Below, one piece after another: positions 22,120-35,023 of a DNA stretch of 64,000 bases. Source of the stretch: Vitis vinifera (Eukaryota > Streptophyta > Magnoliopsida > Vitales > Vitaceae); the NCBI RefSeq assembly GCF_030704535.1, contig NC_081823.1, positions 7,756,501 to 7,820,500 on the forward strand. The letters run 5' to 3'. Under the pieces are notes generated by a model. That model had not been told where the DNA came from. It saw only the letters and a list, made by a program, of their open reading frames with translations, and searched no databases. Position 1 is the stretch's first letter. Each line of letters begins with the position of its first letter. The translations under genes were made by a program, and so were the position numbers.

Positions 22120-23700
22120 TTGGGAATAACTTAGTCTTTTGGTATTGCAGAAATACTGGGAATATCTCACTAGAAATATTCTCAAAACCCAACTCACAGC
22201 TCAAGTTGTCATTTCTCGTACCTCTGAATGAACTCTGCTTGGCCAAGATTTAAAGAACTGATGTACACATTCTGCGAAGAAGGTAAACAAGACCATTACA
22301 GCAATTTCAATGGAAAGGTTCAGAGAAGTCGACAGAGATCTCAGTGACAGAAAAAAGCAAGTATTTTTTAGATTAATTGAACAAACTACCCTTCTATTTG
22401 AGGCAACAAAGGTATAAATGGCTAAGAAAAGGTAAATCACGCTACTAGATATCAGGGAGCGCTAACTGCTAAGGCACATCATTTGCCTTTTCTTAACATA
22501 GAAGACTGCTTGCAACTGAGTAAAATTTTTCCTTTTGACATGTAATGCAATAAAAGATGTGAATTAACGACAATCTTATTCAACACTAATCTAGACATTC
22601 TTAATACATATGCAAGAAAAAAAAATGGTGTACACAACAAATTACTCAAAAACAACAAGCTTACAAGCTTGGGAAAAAATGAGATGCATTTTCTACAAGA
22701 AAAGAAATCCTCTGAAATACATCCAAGGTTCTACCTTGTGATTAAGACTGCAAAATTGATGAATATTGTAAAAATCAGATTTTACCCACCAAACATGAGC
22801 CCAAGTATTCCTAGAAACCAAACAGAATAGATTAAAGCTTCATCTTGGAACCTAGAAAACATGCCCCTTCTTAACATATATTCTAAGAATGGGAAAATTT
22901 CAACACATAATCTAAGCCAAACCTTGGAATTCAACCTCAACCACCTCCTTCTACAAACAAAACACACATTCAAACTTCTCAACATAAAAACAAATCATTT
23001 TTAAGAGAGAGATCCCAAACAAGCCTTCCACTAAAAATTTCAAACTTACCACCAGAGGTTTCAGAATTAAGGAAAAAAAACAGAGAAAAAAGGAAGAATT
23101 GAAGAAACCAAGCCAAATGGGTCATTCACTTTCCAAATTTCAGACCCCAAGAAAAAAACTCCATTGCTCTCAAATCTACCACCAACCCGTTTCCACATAC
23201 CATGAAACACCTCGGAGAAACAGAACTCAGAGCGCAAATCCCAGCCAAAGCTTGTCAACCAATGGAAAACGACCTACACCCTCATCATTTCTGGGGTGAA
23301 AACTCCCAAAAAAATCATAAATTAAGCAAGAGATGTCCAAGAATCTTACTCAAGCAACAAAAAGTCGAGTAAATATCAAAACAAGAAAGAATTCAATTTC
23401 CACCCACATCAATTTTCAACATCAAACTCAAGGGTGTTTGACAAACCTCGTGTGATTGCTTACGGGCTTCTTCCTCTGCTTTGCTTCAAAGCTGGGACAA
23501 CAGATCAAAGTGTGAGGCTGAGAGCAGTTAGCGAGTATTCTAGGGCCTATGCTCACAGCAGCAACTTATCTTTTTTTTATAAACAACAGATCTTCAGCTC
23601 AAAGTACCCTCTGCCTTTCCAAGAACAACAGTCTTGCCACCATGATTGCCTTAATGAACAATTTTGGTTGAATTTTGCTTTGTTTTAATGGCCAAAAAGC
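22120..23700 (-). other. 5' UTR, likely leader intron and promoter of the GRAS gene
   Basis: The first 78 bases upstream stay open but look non-coding. Further up, no protein family is visible on either strand. GRAS genes of this clade commonly carry an intron in the 5' UTR. A donor-like AAGCCC/GTAAGC on the reverse strand near 23460 would fit such an intron, but I could not fix its acceptor. Confidence 0.35.
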
Positions 23701-25305
23701 CCTTCATGAACGGTCTTATTATCTTACAAATTTTGATGTAATTAATAATGATAAACAGATATGGATTTTAATTATTTCTCATTGAAATTATGATTACAAT
23801 GAATGAGTGCCCAATTTTGGGTGTGAAAATTTTGTTAGTCAAAGATGATTACACAATGGGATATCATCAATCAGTTTTATCACTAATCTTTTAGACAATA
23901 ACGTCTTGTTTGGTAATATATGGTGATAATATATTTGGGTTATCCATTAATATTATTAAATTTGACTTCAAAGAATTAAATTTTATATATAAGTAAAAAA
24001 AATAAAAAATTTAGATGTAGATTATAATAGACTAAAAATTTCAAAACCATGCAAAATAACTTTATAATAAATTTAATTAATTAAAAAAAATCTTATTTTC
24101 CTAGAGAGAGATGAAAATAGAGAAATATTAATATAAATCATAATTTGAAATTTGGTTTTTCATTTTTGTTGAAAAATAAAAATAAGCCTAAATTGATTAT
24201 AAATTAATAAAATTAATTTAAGTTGAACAGGGATGAATTCAACTTGATTTCTTTGGAACCCGAAATAAGAGCCTGACAAATTGATTGAAAAAAGGTAGAG
24301 GTTATTATGGTCATTTCATGGAAATAAGAGTACGCGGGATGTCAAAAGGACCGTAAAAGCACCTTTCAACGGTAATGAAAAGTTAGGGCATTTTGGTCTT
24401 CTTATCGTGGACGGCAGAGGGTATTCTGTAATTTGCTAACCAAGGAAGTACCACACGGCTCCGACATGGGCCTATGTCCCACACGGTTATGAGTCCACGT
24501 GTAACCCCACACACTTCAGTCTTTTTCTCTCTCTTTTTTCTTTTTTTTTTAAAAAAGGAAAAAAAGGTTCATGATGAGACACTGCGATGTGATTACCGCT
24601 TCACCGTATTTAATTTTATCAAAAAAAAAAAATTAAGATTTAACTCATAAAAATTACATAATTAACTAAAATAATATAAAATATGAGAATATCAATATAC
24701 CCTTTAAAACTATTTTCTATCATAATATTTGAAAATTTTTTTAATCTTAAATTTTTTTTAATAATTATTCTGAAAATGTATTTTTTTTTAATAACTGTTT
24801 TTTTTAAAAAAATATATCATTTTAAAAAAATAAATTTAACATATTTTTAGTTATTTTTTATATACATAATTTTAAATATATATATTTTGCAAGATGTTTG
24901 ATTTTTAAATAATAATAATTTATTTTTATTTTTATTTTTTTGGAAAATGGTGTATTTTTTTTTTCAAATCACTAAATTATATTAAATTTTACTAAGGTTT
25001 GCAAAAGGAATAAAATTTAAATTAATCTTTTTGGACTCTTAATTTTTTTCATAGTTAATAAAAGTTATTTTAGAAAAAATAAAAAATTCATATCATTTTT
25101 CTCAATTTTCACCCTCCAGTTCTTAGGTTTAAATAGTAAACTTATATGAACCAAATCTTAATTTTTGGGTTGAACTAGATTCAAAACACAATTATCCTTT
25201 TAAATATCTTAATTTTAACTTTTGTATAAAAATAATTTTTTTTCTTTTTTTTTTTTGAAAAAAAAACTACGATTTAAAATGAAAAAAGATAGCTTATAAC
25301 TCACT

Positions 25306-25347
<42 letters not shown>

Positions 25348-28147
25348 CAAATATAGAAAATAGAACCTCAAAATTTATTTATTTATTTATAAGATTACTC
25401 ATATTTTATATAAATATTTATATTTTTAAAAAATAAAAAATATCCAAATACTTCCTAAATTTTTTAAAAATTATTTAAAAATTTACGCATTTGCAAAAAT
25501 TTCATTTCTACAAAAGAAGTAAATAGACAAAATTGAAAAAAAAAAGTAGTAATTTAGTTTTTTTCTTTCTTTTTTTTTTCCTTTTTTAGAACTTGATTTT
25601 ATTTTATTTTTGAGATGGGTATTGGACATAAAAGAAGAGATTTGAATCAAATTTATTCAAATCTTTCTATGCAATATTTTCTTTTTTCTTTTCTTCTTTT
25701 TTTGGAAAAAAAAATCCTAAATCAAACAAAATCAATCAAGTAGAGAAAGGTGACAAGAAAAAGGAAGGGGGTTTCCCCTTTTCAATCCAAAAATGATGTC
25801 TTATTAAGATGTTTTGGAATGGAATGTAAATGTAACCAAAGAATTACAAAGAGAATATGAAATGGTTGACTCTCTTCTCTACCATAATTCCACTCTGCCC
25901 CACCCACCTTATCTTCAATCGCCTTTCCTCAACCCTCCAACTCTCAACCCACAACCACTTTCATTACCCATAATTTGGTTCTTTATTATTTTCAAGTTTT
26001 AACTTTTAGCCCACTAATGAAATCTTCTTCCTTTGTTTACAGCACAGCCAGCTCATGGCGGAGGGGTTTGTTTACAGCACAGCCCATGGCTTGTTGTGGG
26101 GGAGTTGAATAACTTGAATTGACCCATCAAAAAAGGATCCAACCTCCTCCTTTTGTCCTCTCTATCTTTCCCTTCCCCATACCCATGGGGGGTCCTACAC
26201 TGTTTGTCTTGCTATGAACACCACCATAAACTCCATCCCTTTGAAAAACAATGGGTTCCCCCACTAAGAAAATCTTAATTACCCTTGAAATTGGGTTGAA
26301 TTTGTTGCCTTCAATCTTATTTTCTTCGATCCCTTTTCATAGAATAAAAAAATATTGTCATCAAAGTCAATGAAAATTCTCATCAGCATTGCATCACACA
26401 CTTGTAATATTTATTTATTTATTTATTATTATTATTATCATTTTTAGTTTTTGAGACATGTGGACCTAGAATTGGGTTTGATTTCCCCTAGTATATTTTA
26501 TTTTATATAAAAATAAAATATTTTGTATAAAAAAATGGAATTATCTTATCTCATTATAAATCATTTTTCAAAAAAAAGATTATATCATAATTTTTTAAAT
26601 AATTTTAAAATGGTTACTTTGTCAATATAAATTTTTAAGAATTTTTTTTATGAAAGTTATTATTATTTTTTTATTTTGAAAAGAGAAAACTTCTAACTCT
26701 TTCAAAGAGGGAAGTGAGAAATTGATTGGAGAGACCAGCTTTGGCAAAGCATAATGAAATCATTCATACAAAGTTGAAGCATTAAATGCTTTTGATTCAA
26801 AGCTAGTGCATAAAATATTCAAAGATGACCAACCACAATAAAGCCAAAAAGTTAGTAATGGTGTTGAAAATTAGGCCAAAAAAGAAGAACAGCTTAATCA
26901 AAGATGAACAGCTCAACTAGTCAAGTAGCTGTAATTTTATGCAGTTCTTTATGTTGGATTCCCTCAAAAAAGAAGAATAAAAGAGAGTCAAAGTCGCCCT
27001 GGCCTGATGAGGTCATGCAAGCAGACCCGGATGATGTCGGCATGGTGGAAATGTGAAGCAGAGTGGGAACTGGGAATGAATCAGCGGCTTATGTGGATCA
27101 TAGATAGTGGGACATGGACAACGTGAGCCATGGCACCCTGACTCGATTAATTTGAATCAAGGTCAAGATACGAGGAAAGGAGTTTTAAATAATAAGTTGT
27201 ATCATAATCTCGTATGGTAAACATGTTTGACCGAATCACGTTAATTAAAATCTCGTATACTTTTATATAGATTGTTTTATTTTTATGTTCTTAAACTAAC
27301 ATTGTTAGTCTAGTTTATCATTTTCGAGTTTCATATGCTCCATCAGGCTTGTGGAGTGAAACACATGATCACTTTGATTGTACTTTTAAATTAGGACTAA
27401 GAAACATGAGTTCAGACACTGGTACAGATACCGCTGCTATCCTCCAAAATTGCCAAAATTTCACTGCTTGGTAGGTAGGCAGCATCCATGGTACCGCTGC
27501 TATTCTCATTGTCGAAGCTATTCAATAGGAAACAATAGCCATTACCCCCCACCCCCACCACCCAACCACCCCATGTCTTGGTCTGAAATTTGCACCCACC
27601 CTTCCAGTCAGTCAACAACCATAGAGAGACTGCATTAAAAAGTTTCCCCACTTTGGATGACAGCAACAGTACCATGGGACAATCCTAATCTTTTAGTCCA
27701 AAAACCAGTCTAATTTCTTCAACAATAAGTACCTTGCTGCACAACAACCAAATTTCTGTATCATCGAGACTAAGAATTGCCACACCCCCTTCCTAGCATA
27801 TGTGGCAGGCCATTGAAATTATATGTTTCAGTATCAGTAGCAACACTAGTTCTTCCAATCTATCCCTAAATTTGATTTTACAAGGCTTACCACAAACTGA
27901 AACTATCAGTATATGACATGATGTAGAGAAAATATTAGGTAGACATGCTCATCAATGAGTATTCTTGTTATCATGTAAGGTTCCTTGCATATACATCAAT
28001 GAAATTAACTGTCCACTGCATTCTCCTCTTCCGGTCTATCCAGCAACTTGGGAGTCAAGGGACTATAAAAGCATCACCATCCCTGCATTTTTCGGTTTCC
28101 AAACTTGTATACTTAACTCAACCTTCTATGGTTGAAAACCAGAGAAA
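23701..28147. other. AT-rich intergenic region
   Basis: No gene is supported over about 4.4 kb. Homopolymer-rich AT sequence covers about 24540-25750, with a TA microsatellite at about 25311-25345 and TTATT repeats near 25375 and 26410. A short repeated phrase GTTTACAGCACAGCC appears twice near 26035 and 26070. About 26700-27200 is more balanced in composition but has no readable protein. The 3' UTR of the minus-strand plastid gene should lie just below 28148. Confidence 0.5.
25311..25345. repeat. TA microsatellite
   Basis: About 17 TA units in an AT-rich intergenic region. Confidence 0.9.
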
Positions 28148-29304
28148 TTAACCAGAAAAAAATCTCTTCCATGATTGCCATGGGAGAAATCCACCTACCA
28201 CCAAACCAATCAAGAAATGAGTGATTATCAGTTTAACAAGATATCTACAGAAAATGCGCGATTGTAATTCAGGTTAAGAAAGAACAGAGTGAACTAGTAT
28301 TGAAAATCATACCACAGCCAGGGCACCGGAAGTAGTATTTGTCCCTCAGAACAAGCCCTGATCCTCCACATACCCCACATCTCTTCTGGGCAACCTGGCA
28401 TAGAATGTAAAAACAACTTCATATTCTGTGTCAATGAACCATACAAAGGCATTATCTCAATTATCATACATTCATGTGAGAAGATGCATGGTGAACTTGC
28501 ATAATCTATAAGTTCATGATCTTATTGGGTTTGAAATACCCTCTTCACTCATAATTCTGCATATTCCTCCTGGTTTTCTTTCCTCATTTAACCCAAATTT
28601 CCTACAAGTCTCCCTAAATTTATTGAAGTCACTAATAGTGAGCTTTCTCATTCATTACTTGTCTATTAGAGACCAAGTTGAGCTCATCTTTTCCATATCA
28701 AAGAGGTTTGACAGAGTGATTTATGAACTCAATCAGTACTCAAATCAATTATTTCAAGCACCATGAATGCAAGCAGGTTATCTTAAAGATTTAAAGGGTA
28801 AAATTAGCCTACAAGATACTCACAATTCTTTTGCTGAACTCGATCCCTGCCACAATAAAAGGAGTCACTCCAGCTGCAGAATTTAAAGAGAGAATTCAAA
28901 AAAATAAAAAAATGTGTGAAGACAATAGAGAAAAGGAACTGGCTTGAATTATGTTTTGTTTGGTTAATGAGAAAACGTAGGAAAAAAAATCCTCTACTCC
29001 ACTGCTTAATTTGACCATCTAGCGTTTAGGCAAATTTATAAAAACCAAGGCTCAAAATTTTAAAGGAATTACCTAAGGCTCCAACGACAATCTGCCAGGT
29101 GACCTCCACCTGAGCCGGGTCTGCCACAGCAGAGACATCGTTGACCACTGAAACTCTTGCTGTTTGCCGGCGAGATTTACGCAAAAGGTTGCTTCTGCTA
29201 ATGAAACTGACAGCAGATTTAGAGGGCACTGATACTGAACTTCTTGAGCAGATGTTGGAGCTGGAAAAGGCAAGAACATGTGAAGAAGATAACGAAGCTT
29301 CCAT
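28148..29304 (-). CDS. Small plastid DnaJ-type zinc-finger protein (four exons)
   Basis: On the minus strand the exons are 29304-29073, 28873-28824, 28394-28313 and 28194-28148. They join in consistent phase with GT..AG borders into 136 residues ending RFFSG. The start MEASLSSSHVLAFSSS opens a Ser/Arg-rich chloroplast transit peptide of about 50 residues. Next comes a hydrophobic stretch, WQIVVGAL-AGVTPFIVAGIE, which could anchor it in a membrane. It ends in a four-cysteine module, CGVCGGSGLVLRDKYYFRCPGCG, split here as CGVCGGSG and CPGCG, like one half of a DnaJ cysteine-rich zinc site, then GFLPWQSW. Upstream in-frame ATG (29430) exists but lacks a transit-like start. Proteins of this type often assist thylakoid complex assembly or repair; the exact role here is unknown. 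Exon 2 is only 50 bp. Confidence 0.85.
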
Positions 29305-31268
29305 GGTTATGGTTTCTGGGTTTAAAGCTGAGCAGTCACTTTGTGGAGGAAGGAGATGAGTCTGTGAGTGTTGGCAGTTCAAATTGGTCCACGGCAGTTT
29401 CGTTCGTTTGGGTTCGCGCCAACCACACATCCAATCTAGTGAGGGTCCACCTTAAGTAGCCAATCACAGCTTTACATTTAAGCAATTTTTTTCTTCTTTT
29501 TTCAAAAGAATGGCTTCCTCTGTGAAATTAGTTTATTGAGAGTGTAAGCTTATGTTTGCTTGTAAAGAGAAAAACCAGAATTATAGAAATAGTTATGAGA
29601 AATAATTCATTTTAAATCCACTCTTAATCTAATGCTACATAAACAGATATCAGTCTTTGTTTTCAGTGTGGTGATTTTGGGATGGTTGCTTGTGCCATGT
29701 CCAAAGACTCAGGCCCAAGTTGGAAGTGAGCTTATGTTGCTGCCTCTGCATTACTTGTAGATGTGGCTTTTGGCGTGACCTCCCCATTGATAGCGGAGGA
29801 AGCCCTCACAAGCTTGGATATGGTGGTACTATTCATCATCAATGTCTTTCTTCTTCTTCATGGATGGATCTAACACCATTGGAGACTTTGGAAGTGTGTT
29901 TTGAGCTCAAGCTTCTTTAAATTCCTTCTTCCTCGCTAAGGTCTATACATGGTACAGACCTGAAGAGTCAGCTGAGTTTTGCAGTTGCCCTCTGTCCTCG
30001 GCTGCTACTAGATGCCTTTTTTGCCTACCATTTTTTCCCCTGGCATTTTTCAACATCTAAACAGGATTGCATTCCACAGACCATCCATGAATTCAGGAAC
30101 CATAATCCCCCATATTCCAACCCAATCAACCAACTTCTGAAACAAAAGCCAGAAAGATTAGATGGGTTTGTAGATGCATGATTCTTTTCAGGGAGAGCCA
30201 AAAATCCCAATTATCCTTTCCATACAATTCTAGAAGATGTTGGTATGGAGCAAATTCCAAAGGTGAACAACATTGCTGAACAGCTGAGATGGATTACTGA
30301 ATTTCCAGAGTCTGCATTAGCTTGATTATAGGTCTATCAGTTATCTCTTGTGATGCACTGTTTTATACCTAATGGCTGAGACATCAGAAAAATCATTCAC
30401 TTCTATATTAGTGGAAGCCATTCTAAGAACTCAAAACAGAGGATATCCCGAATCCCAAACCACATCACCAAAGTTGCTGACAAAACCCACAGCATAGACT
30501 AGGTTTGTGATCTCTAGTCTTGCCCAAATGAGAGGCACAAATACTGAAAAATTACTCTGGAGTTCATAAATGTTCTGATGATAGACAAATTACCCAGTAT
30601 TAAGAACTTGTATAAAACAAAATCAAGCTTCACCCTTCACCAAAGTCCATCCTAAGTCAATAATATCATTCATAGTTACAAGAAATTTTATACAACAAAC
30701 GCAAGGCTTCTCTTCTCTCCAAATTCCAACTCAATAATACCATTCATAGTTTTGCTCCAAGTGAACCTGCTAAAAAAATCATATCTGCAATCCATGTTTA
30801 ACAACATATGCCTTCTTTTTAAGCCAGAAGTAACTTGCCTCTCTAAACATCTGCTTCTAACTGTATAAATAAATAGAATTGAAATTCTTAAAACCATAGT
30901 TGTTAACTCAAAATGTATTGTGTATTGTTTTTTTTTTTTTTTTTTCCATATTGTATTTTGTAATTTTTTTAATATGGAAAAAACAATAGAAATAAACGTG
31001 CATACATGTGCATCTATAGTTATAGTAGTAGTATGAAGTATAAAATAATATATAACCAGTTTGATGAAAGATAGTAAGATTTAAGGAGTTAAACAATGTC
31101 ATAACATATGAAACTATTAAATACTAGAGTTTTGAAAAGTTCGATTCAATAAAATATGAGTTTAATGTATCGGTTCATCACAAAATCCATAAATATAAAC
31201 TTTTAAATTTTAGATTTGATTCCTAGTTCCAAATTCTAATTATGCATATGTATTTATTTATGTTATTG

Positions 31269-31308
<40 letters not shown>

Positions 31309-32904
31309 ATGTGTGTTTATGTATCATCCCGAAGTTCCGACTTTTCATGTTCGTTGTCATTCCTTTCCCATTGAAAAAAAAAATCCCAAAGAACAAAAAC
31401 TAATATATTAAGCAAAAGTTTTTATCCATCGGTCACCATCATTTTCAACATCAACATTCAAATCATTCGAATGAAAATTCTTCAAAATTCATCATAAGAA
31501 TAAATTTACTTAATTTCTAATATAGTCTCAGACAATAAGAATGTAGCTTTTCCTATAAGATTATTTTACCTCTCCTTCTTTCCCTCATTTTTATGATCAA
31601 TTCTAACTTTTTAAATATTAAAAAGGTTTAAACGATTAATATAATAATTCTTTTTAAAAATTATAAAAAATAGTTGAAGGTGTGTATATGGTTATATTGT
31701 TGTATTATGCATCGTATCTTGTATTGTGTGTGCGTGTATCACAAAATACATTAAGATAAGATATAGATTACAATACGTATTGATTTTTATAAAATATGTA
31801 TCATTCTATTGTAAGTTTTTAACAACTACTCTTAAAACTCAAAATATTACTACATTCTTTTGGATCAACTTGTCTTCTAAGTCAACCATTTCCTTCCATG
31901 CATGGTCTCAAATCTTTGAAAGATTACAAATACTACTGTCTATCAGAAATCAATTGGATCAATAAAAATCATTTTATAAACTTACTATTTTTATCTTCAA
32001 ATACAATTTTGGTGCTTAGCATATGGTGTACATAATAAAGGAATCTTCATTACCTGTAGTTTTCTCCTAGATTACAAACCCCGGTTGTCAACAATCTGCC
32101 AAGCAAACTTTTGCAGAAACAGAGAAACTAAAGCAAAAATATTTTATAGAAGTATATCTCACTACAGCAACTTAGCATTCTCAAAAGGCTTCCACAAAAT
32201 GAAATTCAAAATAAAAAGAGGAAGCACTACATAAGCGGAGTAAAATGTTACAACATATACATCATCCAAGACAATGATCTTAAACCCACATTTGTTAAGA
32301 CCATGCATGATGAATGTGGTAAAGGACCTAATGAATGCAGGTGAATCTAAAAGGCCAAGTTAAAGATATCCAGCTCAAGTCAATTGCAGAGCCGAATTTT
32401 ATAACAACTTGAAAAGCCATTTTCTCAGTTTGTGCTGTAGGTAAAGAGCAGGTATTTGATGATTAAAGAAGAAAACAAAGACCAGATTTTTGAGGCTTGC
32501 AGATGATCTCTCTGATCAGGTCATTACCCATTGACAAAAATTCAAATAAATTCAAAGATATTTCATATTTGGCATAGACTATTTCTTTTGAAAATTTGTC
32601 ATTGATAATCAATCTTCAGAAAATCAAACCACCCAGCACCAATTTTATTCCAAGATGGACATAAGACTCTTAAAGGGTGAGCAGAAAAAGCAAACATCAA
32701 ACCATTGAAGGGTCCAACAAGAACAGTTTCGATGGAGCATCGCCTCAACAAAACAGAGTATAGAATTTAAACTGACAAAGGTTACAAGCAACAAGAATAT
32801 CGAATTATTCGCATATCACCAAATGGCTAGCAAAACTCAAAATGCCCAAATGTTTGCTTCAATTCCTTTGCTAAATCCAAACCAAATACCCGAAAAAGCA
32901 GTCC
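29305..32904. other. Intergenic region with unrecognised sequence
   Basis: Open stretches exist at 29690-29920 on + and 30688-30897 on -, but none shows a known domain. There are T/A homopolymers near 30930-30950 and a (TA)n(TG)n microsatellite at about 31269-31315. The last part (about 32100-32904) probably includes the 3' UTR of the minus-strand complex I subunit gene. Confidence 0.4.
31269..31315. repeat. Compound (TA)n(TG)n microsatellite
   Basis: About 11 TA units run directly into about 8 TG units. Confidence 0.85.
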
Positions 32905-33905
32905 CTATTTCTTATATCGTGCTACCTCATCTTCGTTAGGGAAGAAGCCCATGAGCCTCCCAGCAGAGTTTTGGTACGCATACATGAATCCCCCCATGAT
33001 ACCAATTAAACCACCAGTCACCATTGAAGGTCCCCTGATGTTAGGCTTTATTCCTGTAGATCAATCACCATTGCAGAAAAAGGAACATTCAGAAAATTAC
33101 AAGCCTACACTCTGTTTTGATACTAAGAAAATAAACTAGAATAAATTTATGAATCTCTGGTTTCATTCAACTGAAACTAACACATTAATTGGTAAAGTTG
33201 TTTCATTTTTGCAATCAAAACAATAACAACCCAAAATCCAACCTTTTTCTTTTCACCAACTTTCCTTTGTTTACAAAGCAACCCAAATGGAGTAAAGAAA
33301 CATTAAGATGTGAGAAAAAGATTCTACATTTTCTCTCGTTTCTCAGAAACTAACAGGGATTTAGACTCAACACCAGAATCACACACGTTGACACTCTGTT
33401 TGGTTGCTGAGACAAATTTACTCTTTCTTTTCACTTTCTGCAACCCGATCAAAAATCCAACCCTTCAGTCAACCACAAAAAAACACCACTATGAGCCCTC
33501 TATTTGAATTGGAATGGGGCCTTTTCCAAATTCGATTTTTTTTTTTTTTATTTGTTTGGAACCGAGAAAAAACTCATACTTTCAGACAACCACAACCAAC
33601 ACAACTTTTACCCTATATCTGAATCGGGTTTTTCCACAATCAAATCTTTTCCACTTTTCCTCCATTTTGAGAGCAAAACAGAGGTGGGTTTTTCCAAAAT
33701 CGAATCAATTTTCAATTCCCCTCGTTTTCAGAGCAAATAAATAGAGAGTACCGGATAGGTAGCCAACTGTAACTGAGACGCCGGTGATGGTGACGAATCT
33801 AAGGTAATCGAGAGCGCTGAAGTTGCCGACAACCTTGGTGAGGGGAGGATTCCGGTCTATAACAGGGTACTGCGGCTTCTCGGAGGCGGTAATGTCAGTG
33901 TTCAT
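32905..33905 (-). CDS. Mitochondrial complex I accessory subunit (plant P1-type), two exons
   Basis: Minus-strand exons 33905-33752 and 33053-32905 join in phase 1 (GT..CAG) into 100 residues. The protein starts MNTDITASEKPQYPVIDRNP, continues LDYLRFVTITGVSVTVGYLS (first membrane segment), then GPSMVTGGLIGIMGGFMYAYQ (second hydrophobic segment) and ends LMGFFPNEDEVARYKK. This order agrees with a small conserved plant protein I remember as Arabidopsis At1g67350, reported as plant-specific complex I subunit P1. It would sit in the inner mitochondrial membrane arm of NADH dehydrogenase. The family is recognised from memory, so the exact subunit name is less certain than the gene. Two AACGCTGCGTTTT repeats lie about 80-130 bp upstream of the ATG. 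Confidence 0.82.
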
Positions 33906-33985
33906 GTTGGCTGCTACGTCGGCTGCGATGTGGTTCTCTCAGAGTTAGCGATCTGGTGAGGCGTGATTTTGCAGGCGGAGGTTGG

Positions 33986-34032
33986 AACGCTGCGTTTTGA
34001 GGGTGTGTCATCCACAAAACGCTGCGTTTTGA
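33986..34032. promoter_or_regulatory. Two AACGCTGCGTTTTGA repeats upstream of the complex I subunit gene
   Basis: AACGCTGCGTTTTGA occurs at 33986-34000 and again, with a longer AAAACGC start, at 34016-34032. Each is an inverted AACG-N3-CGTT core. They sit at the expected promoter position for the minus-strand gene. Function is inferred from position and repetition only. Confidence 0.4.
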
Positions 34033-34176
34033 TGGGGAGTTTGAGACTGTTTGGAAAGTATTTTTGAGATATATTTTTTTGTATAAAATTTTAAAATGGT
34101 GTTTATAATAACAAATAATATTTTTCCTTTTACACTAAACTTTTTTTTACAAAACAAATTCTTTTAAAAACTGAGT

Positions 34177-34640
34177 AAAAAAATTCTAAAGTCTATTTCA
34201 TCAAGTAATTTAAAAGTATTTTTCTTAATTTTAAAATAGAAAAAAGACTATTTGAAAAGAATTTTAAAATATCTTTTGGAAAATCTTTTTTAAAAACTTT
34301 TATACCATGTTTTCTAAAATAAAAGGTTGTTTGAAAACTTAAATTGTTATTAAAATATTTTTTTATATTTTTAAATATGATTTAAAAGTAATTTTTTATT
34401 TATAATACTTTATTTTTATTTTTGTAGTTCTTAAAAAATAACCGAAAACATTTGAAAATTTGAAAGATGTTATATAAAATATTCCATTTTTTGTTTTTAA
34501 AAATAAAAAACTATTTTTTATTAATAACCAAATATATATTTTTTTTGTTTGGAATTTTTTAGAATAAACTTTAATAAAAAAAACATTTTTTTTTGGAAAC
34601 AAACTTAAGGGTTTGTTTACAAAGTGTTATAAAAAATAAT
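34177..34640 (+). repeat. Outer direct repeat, left copy (464 bp)
   Basis: It begins near CTAAAGTCTATTTCATCAAG and ends GTGTTATAAAAAATAAT. A nearly identical copy lies at 38960-39423. Together they frame the Gag-like element. A more diverged relative appears to follow the right copy at about 39424-39770, so the block may belong to a tandemly repeated AT-rich family. Confidence 0.8.
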
Positions 34641-34775
34641 TTCTCTTTTCTAGTCTCTCACAAAGAAAAGAAAAATATTCTCCCTCTACAAACCTCATTA
34701 CCCCAACTATCTCTATACGTGATGAATTTCAATAATTTTGAAGATTCAATAGAATTTCAAGTCCGAATCCCCCCC

Positions 34776-34784
34776 TATAAATAG
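34776..34784 (+). promoter_or_regulatory. TATA box of the Gag-like element (left)
   Basis: TATAAATAG lies 20 bases before the left inner repeat, and a second TATAAAT lies at the same distance before the right one (38611). The equal spacing supports transcription starts at or near the repeat edges. Confidence 0.55.
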
Positions 34785-34795
34785 AGCCTCAAAGT

Positions 34796-35023
34796 TCTTC
34801 ATTAGGCAGAGTTCGAGAGTTGGGAAGAGAGCTTCAAGAGCAGAAAAAAATTTAGAGAGTGCAAAAATTTTGAGAGTTCAAAAAATTTCTCTTGTTATTT
34901 TCTTCTTTCAGTTTGAGTCATCCATCTGCTGTCAACAGCCTGTAATCATCAACTCTCTGTATTAAGGTATATTTTCAATAAACAAAATTTTCAGATTCAA
35001 ATATCTGCATTATTATGTTTAAA
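34796..35023 (+). repeat. Inner direct repeat, left copy (228 bp, R-like)
   Basis: It runs from TTCTTCATTAGGCAGAG to ATTATGTTTAAA and so includes the ATG at 35015 that opens the element's reading frame. The right copy (38631-38858) has the same length, with only about five differences by eye. Confidence 0.85.

Noticed and set aside
22120..22197. In-frame N-terminal extension of the GRAS protein
   Set aside because: The family starts at MQASQ; the 26 extra residues show no conservation signature and are probably leader sequence.
23434..23688. 84-residue open frame upstream of the GRAS gene
   Set aside because: No domain, and position and composition fit GRAS 5' UTR or promoter on the other strand.
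24540..25750. Possible centromeric or matrix-attachment region
   Set aside because: It is simply AT-rich with homopolymers and a TA microsatellite; there is no tandem unit to support a special function.
29141..29459. Plus-strand open frames over the plastid gene
   Set aside because: They are antisense shadows of the transit peptide exon.
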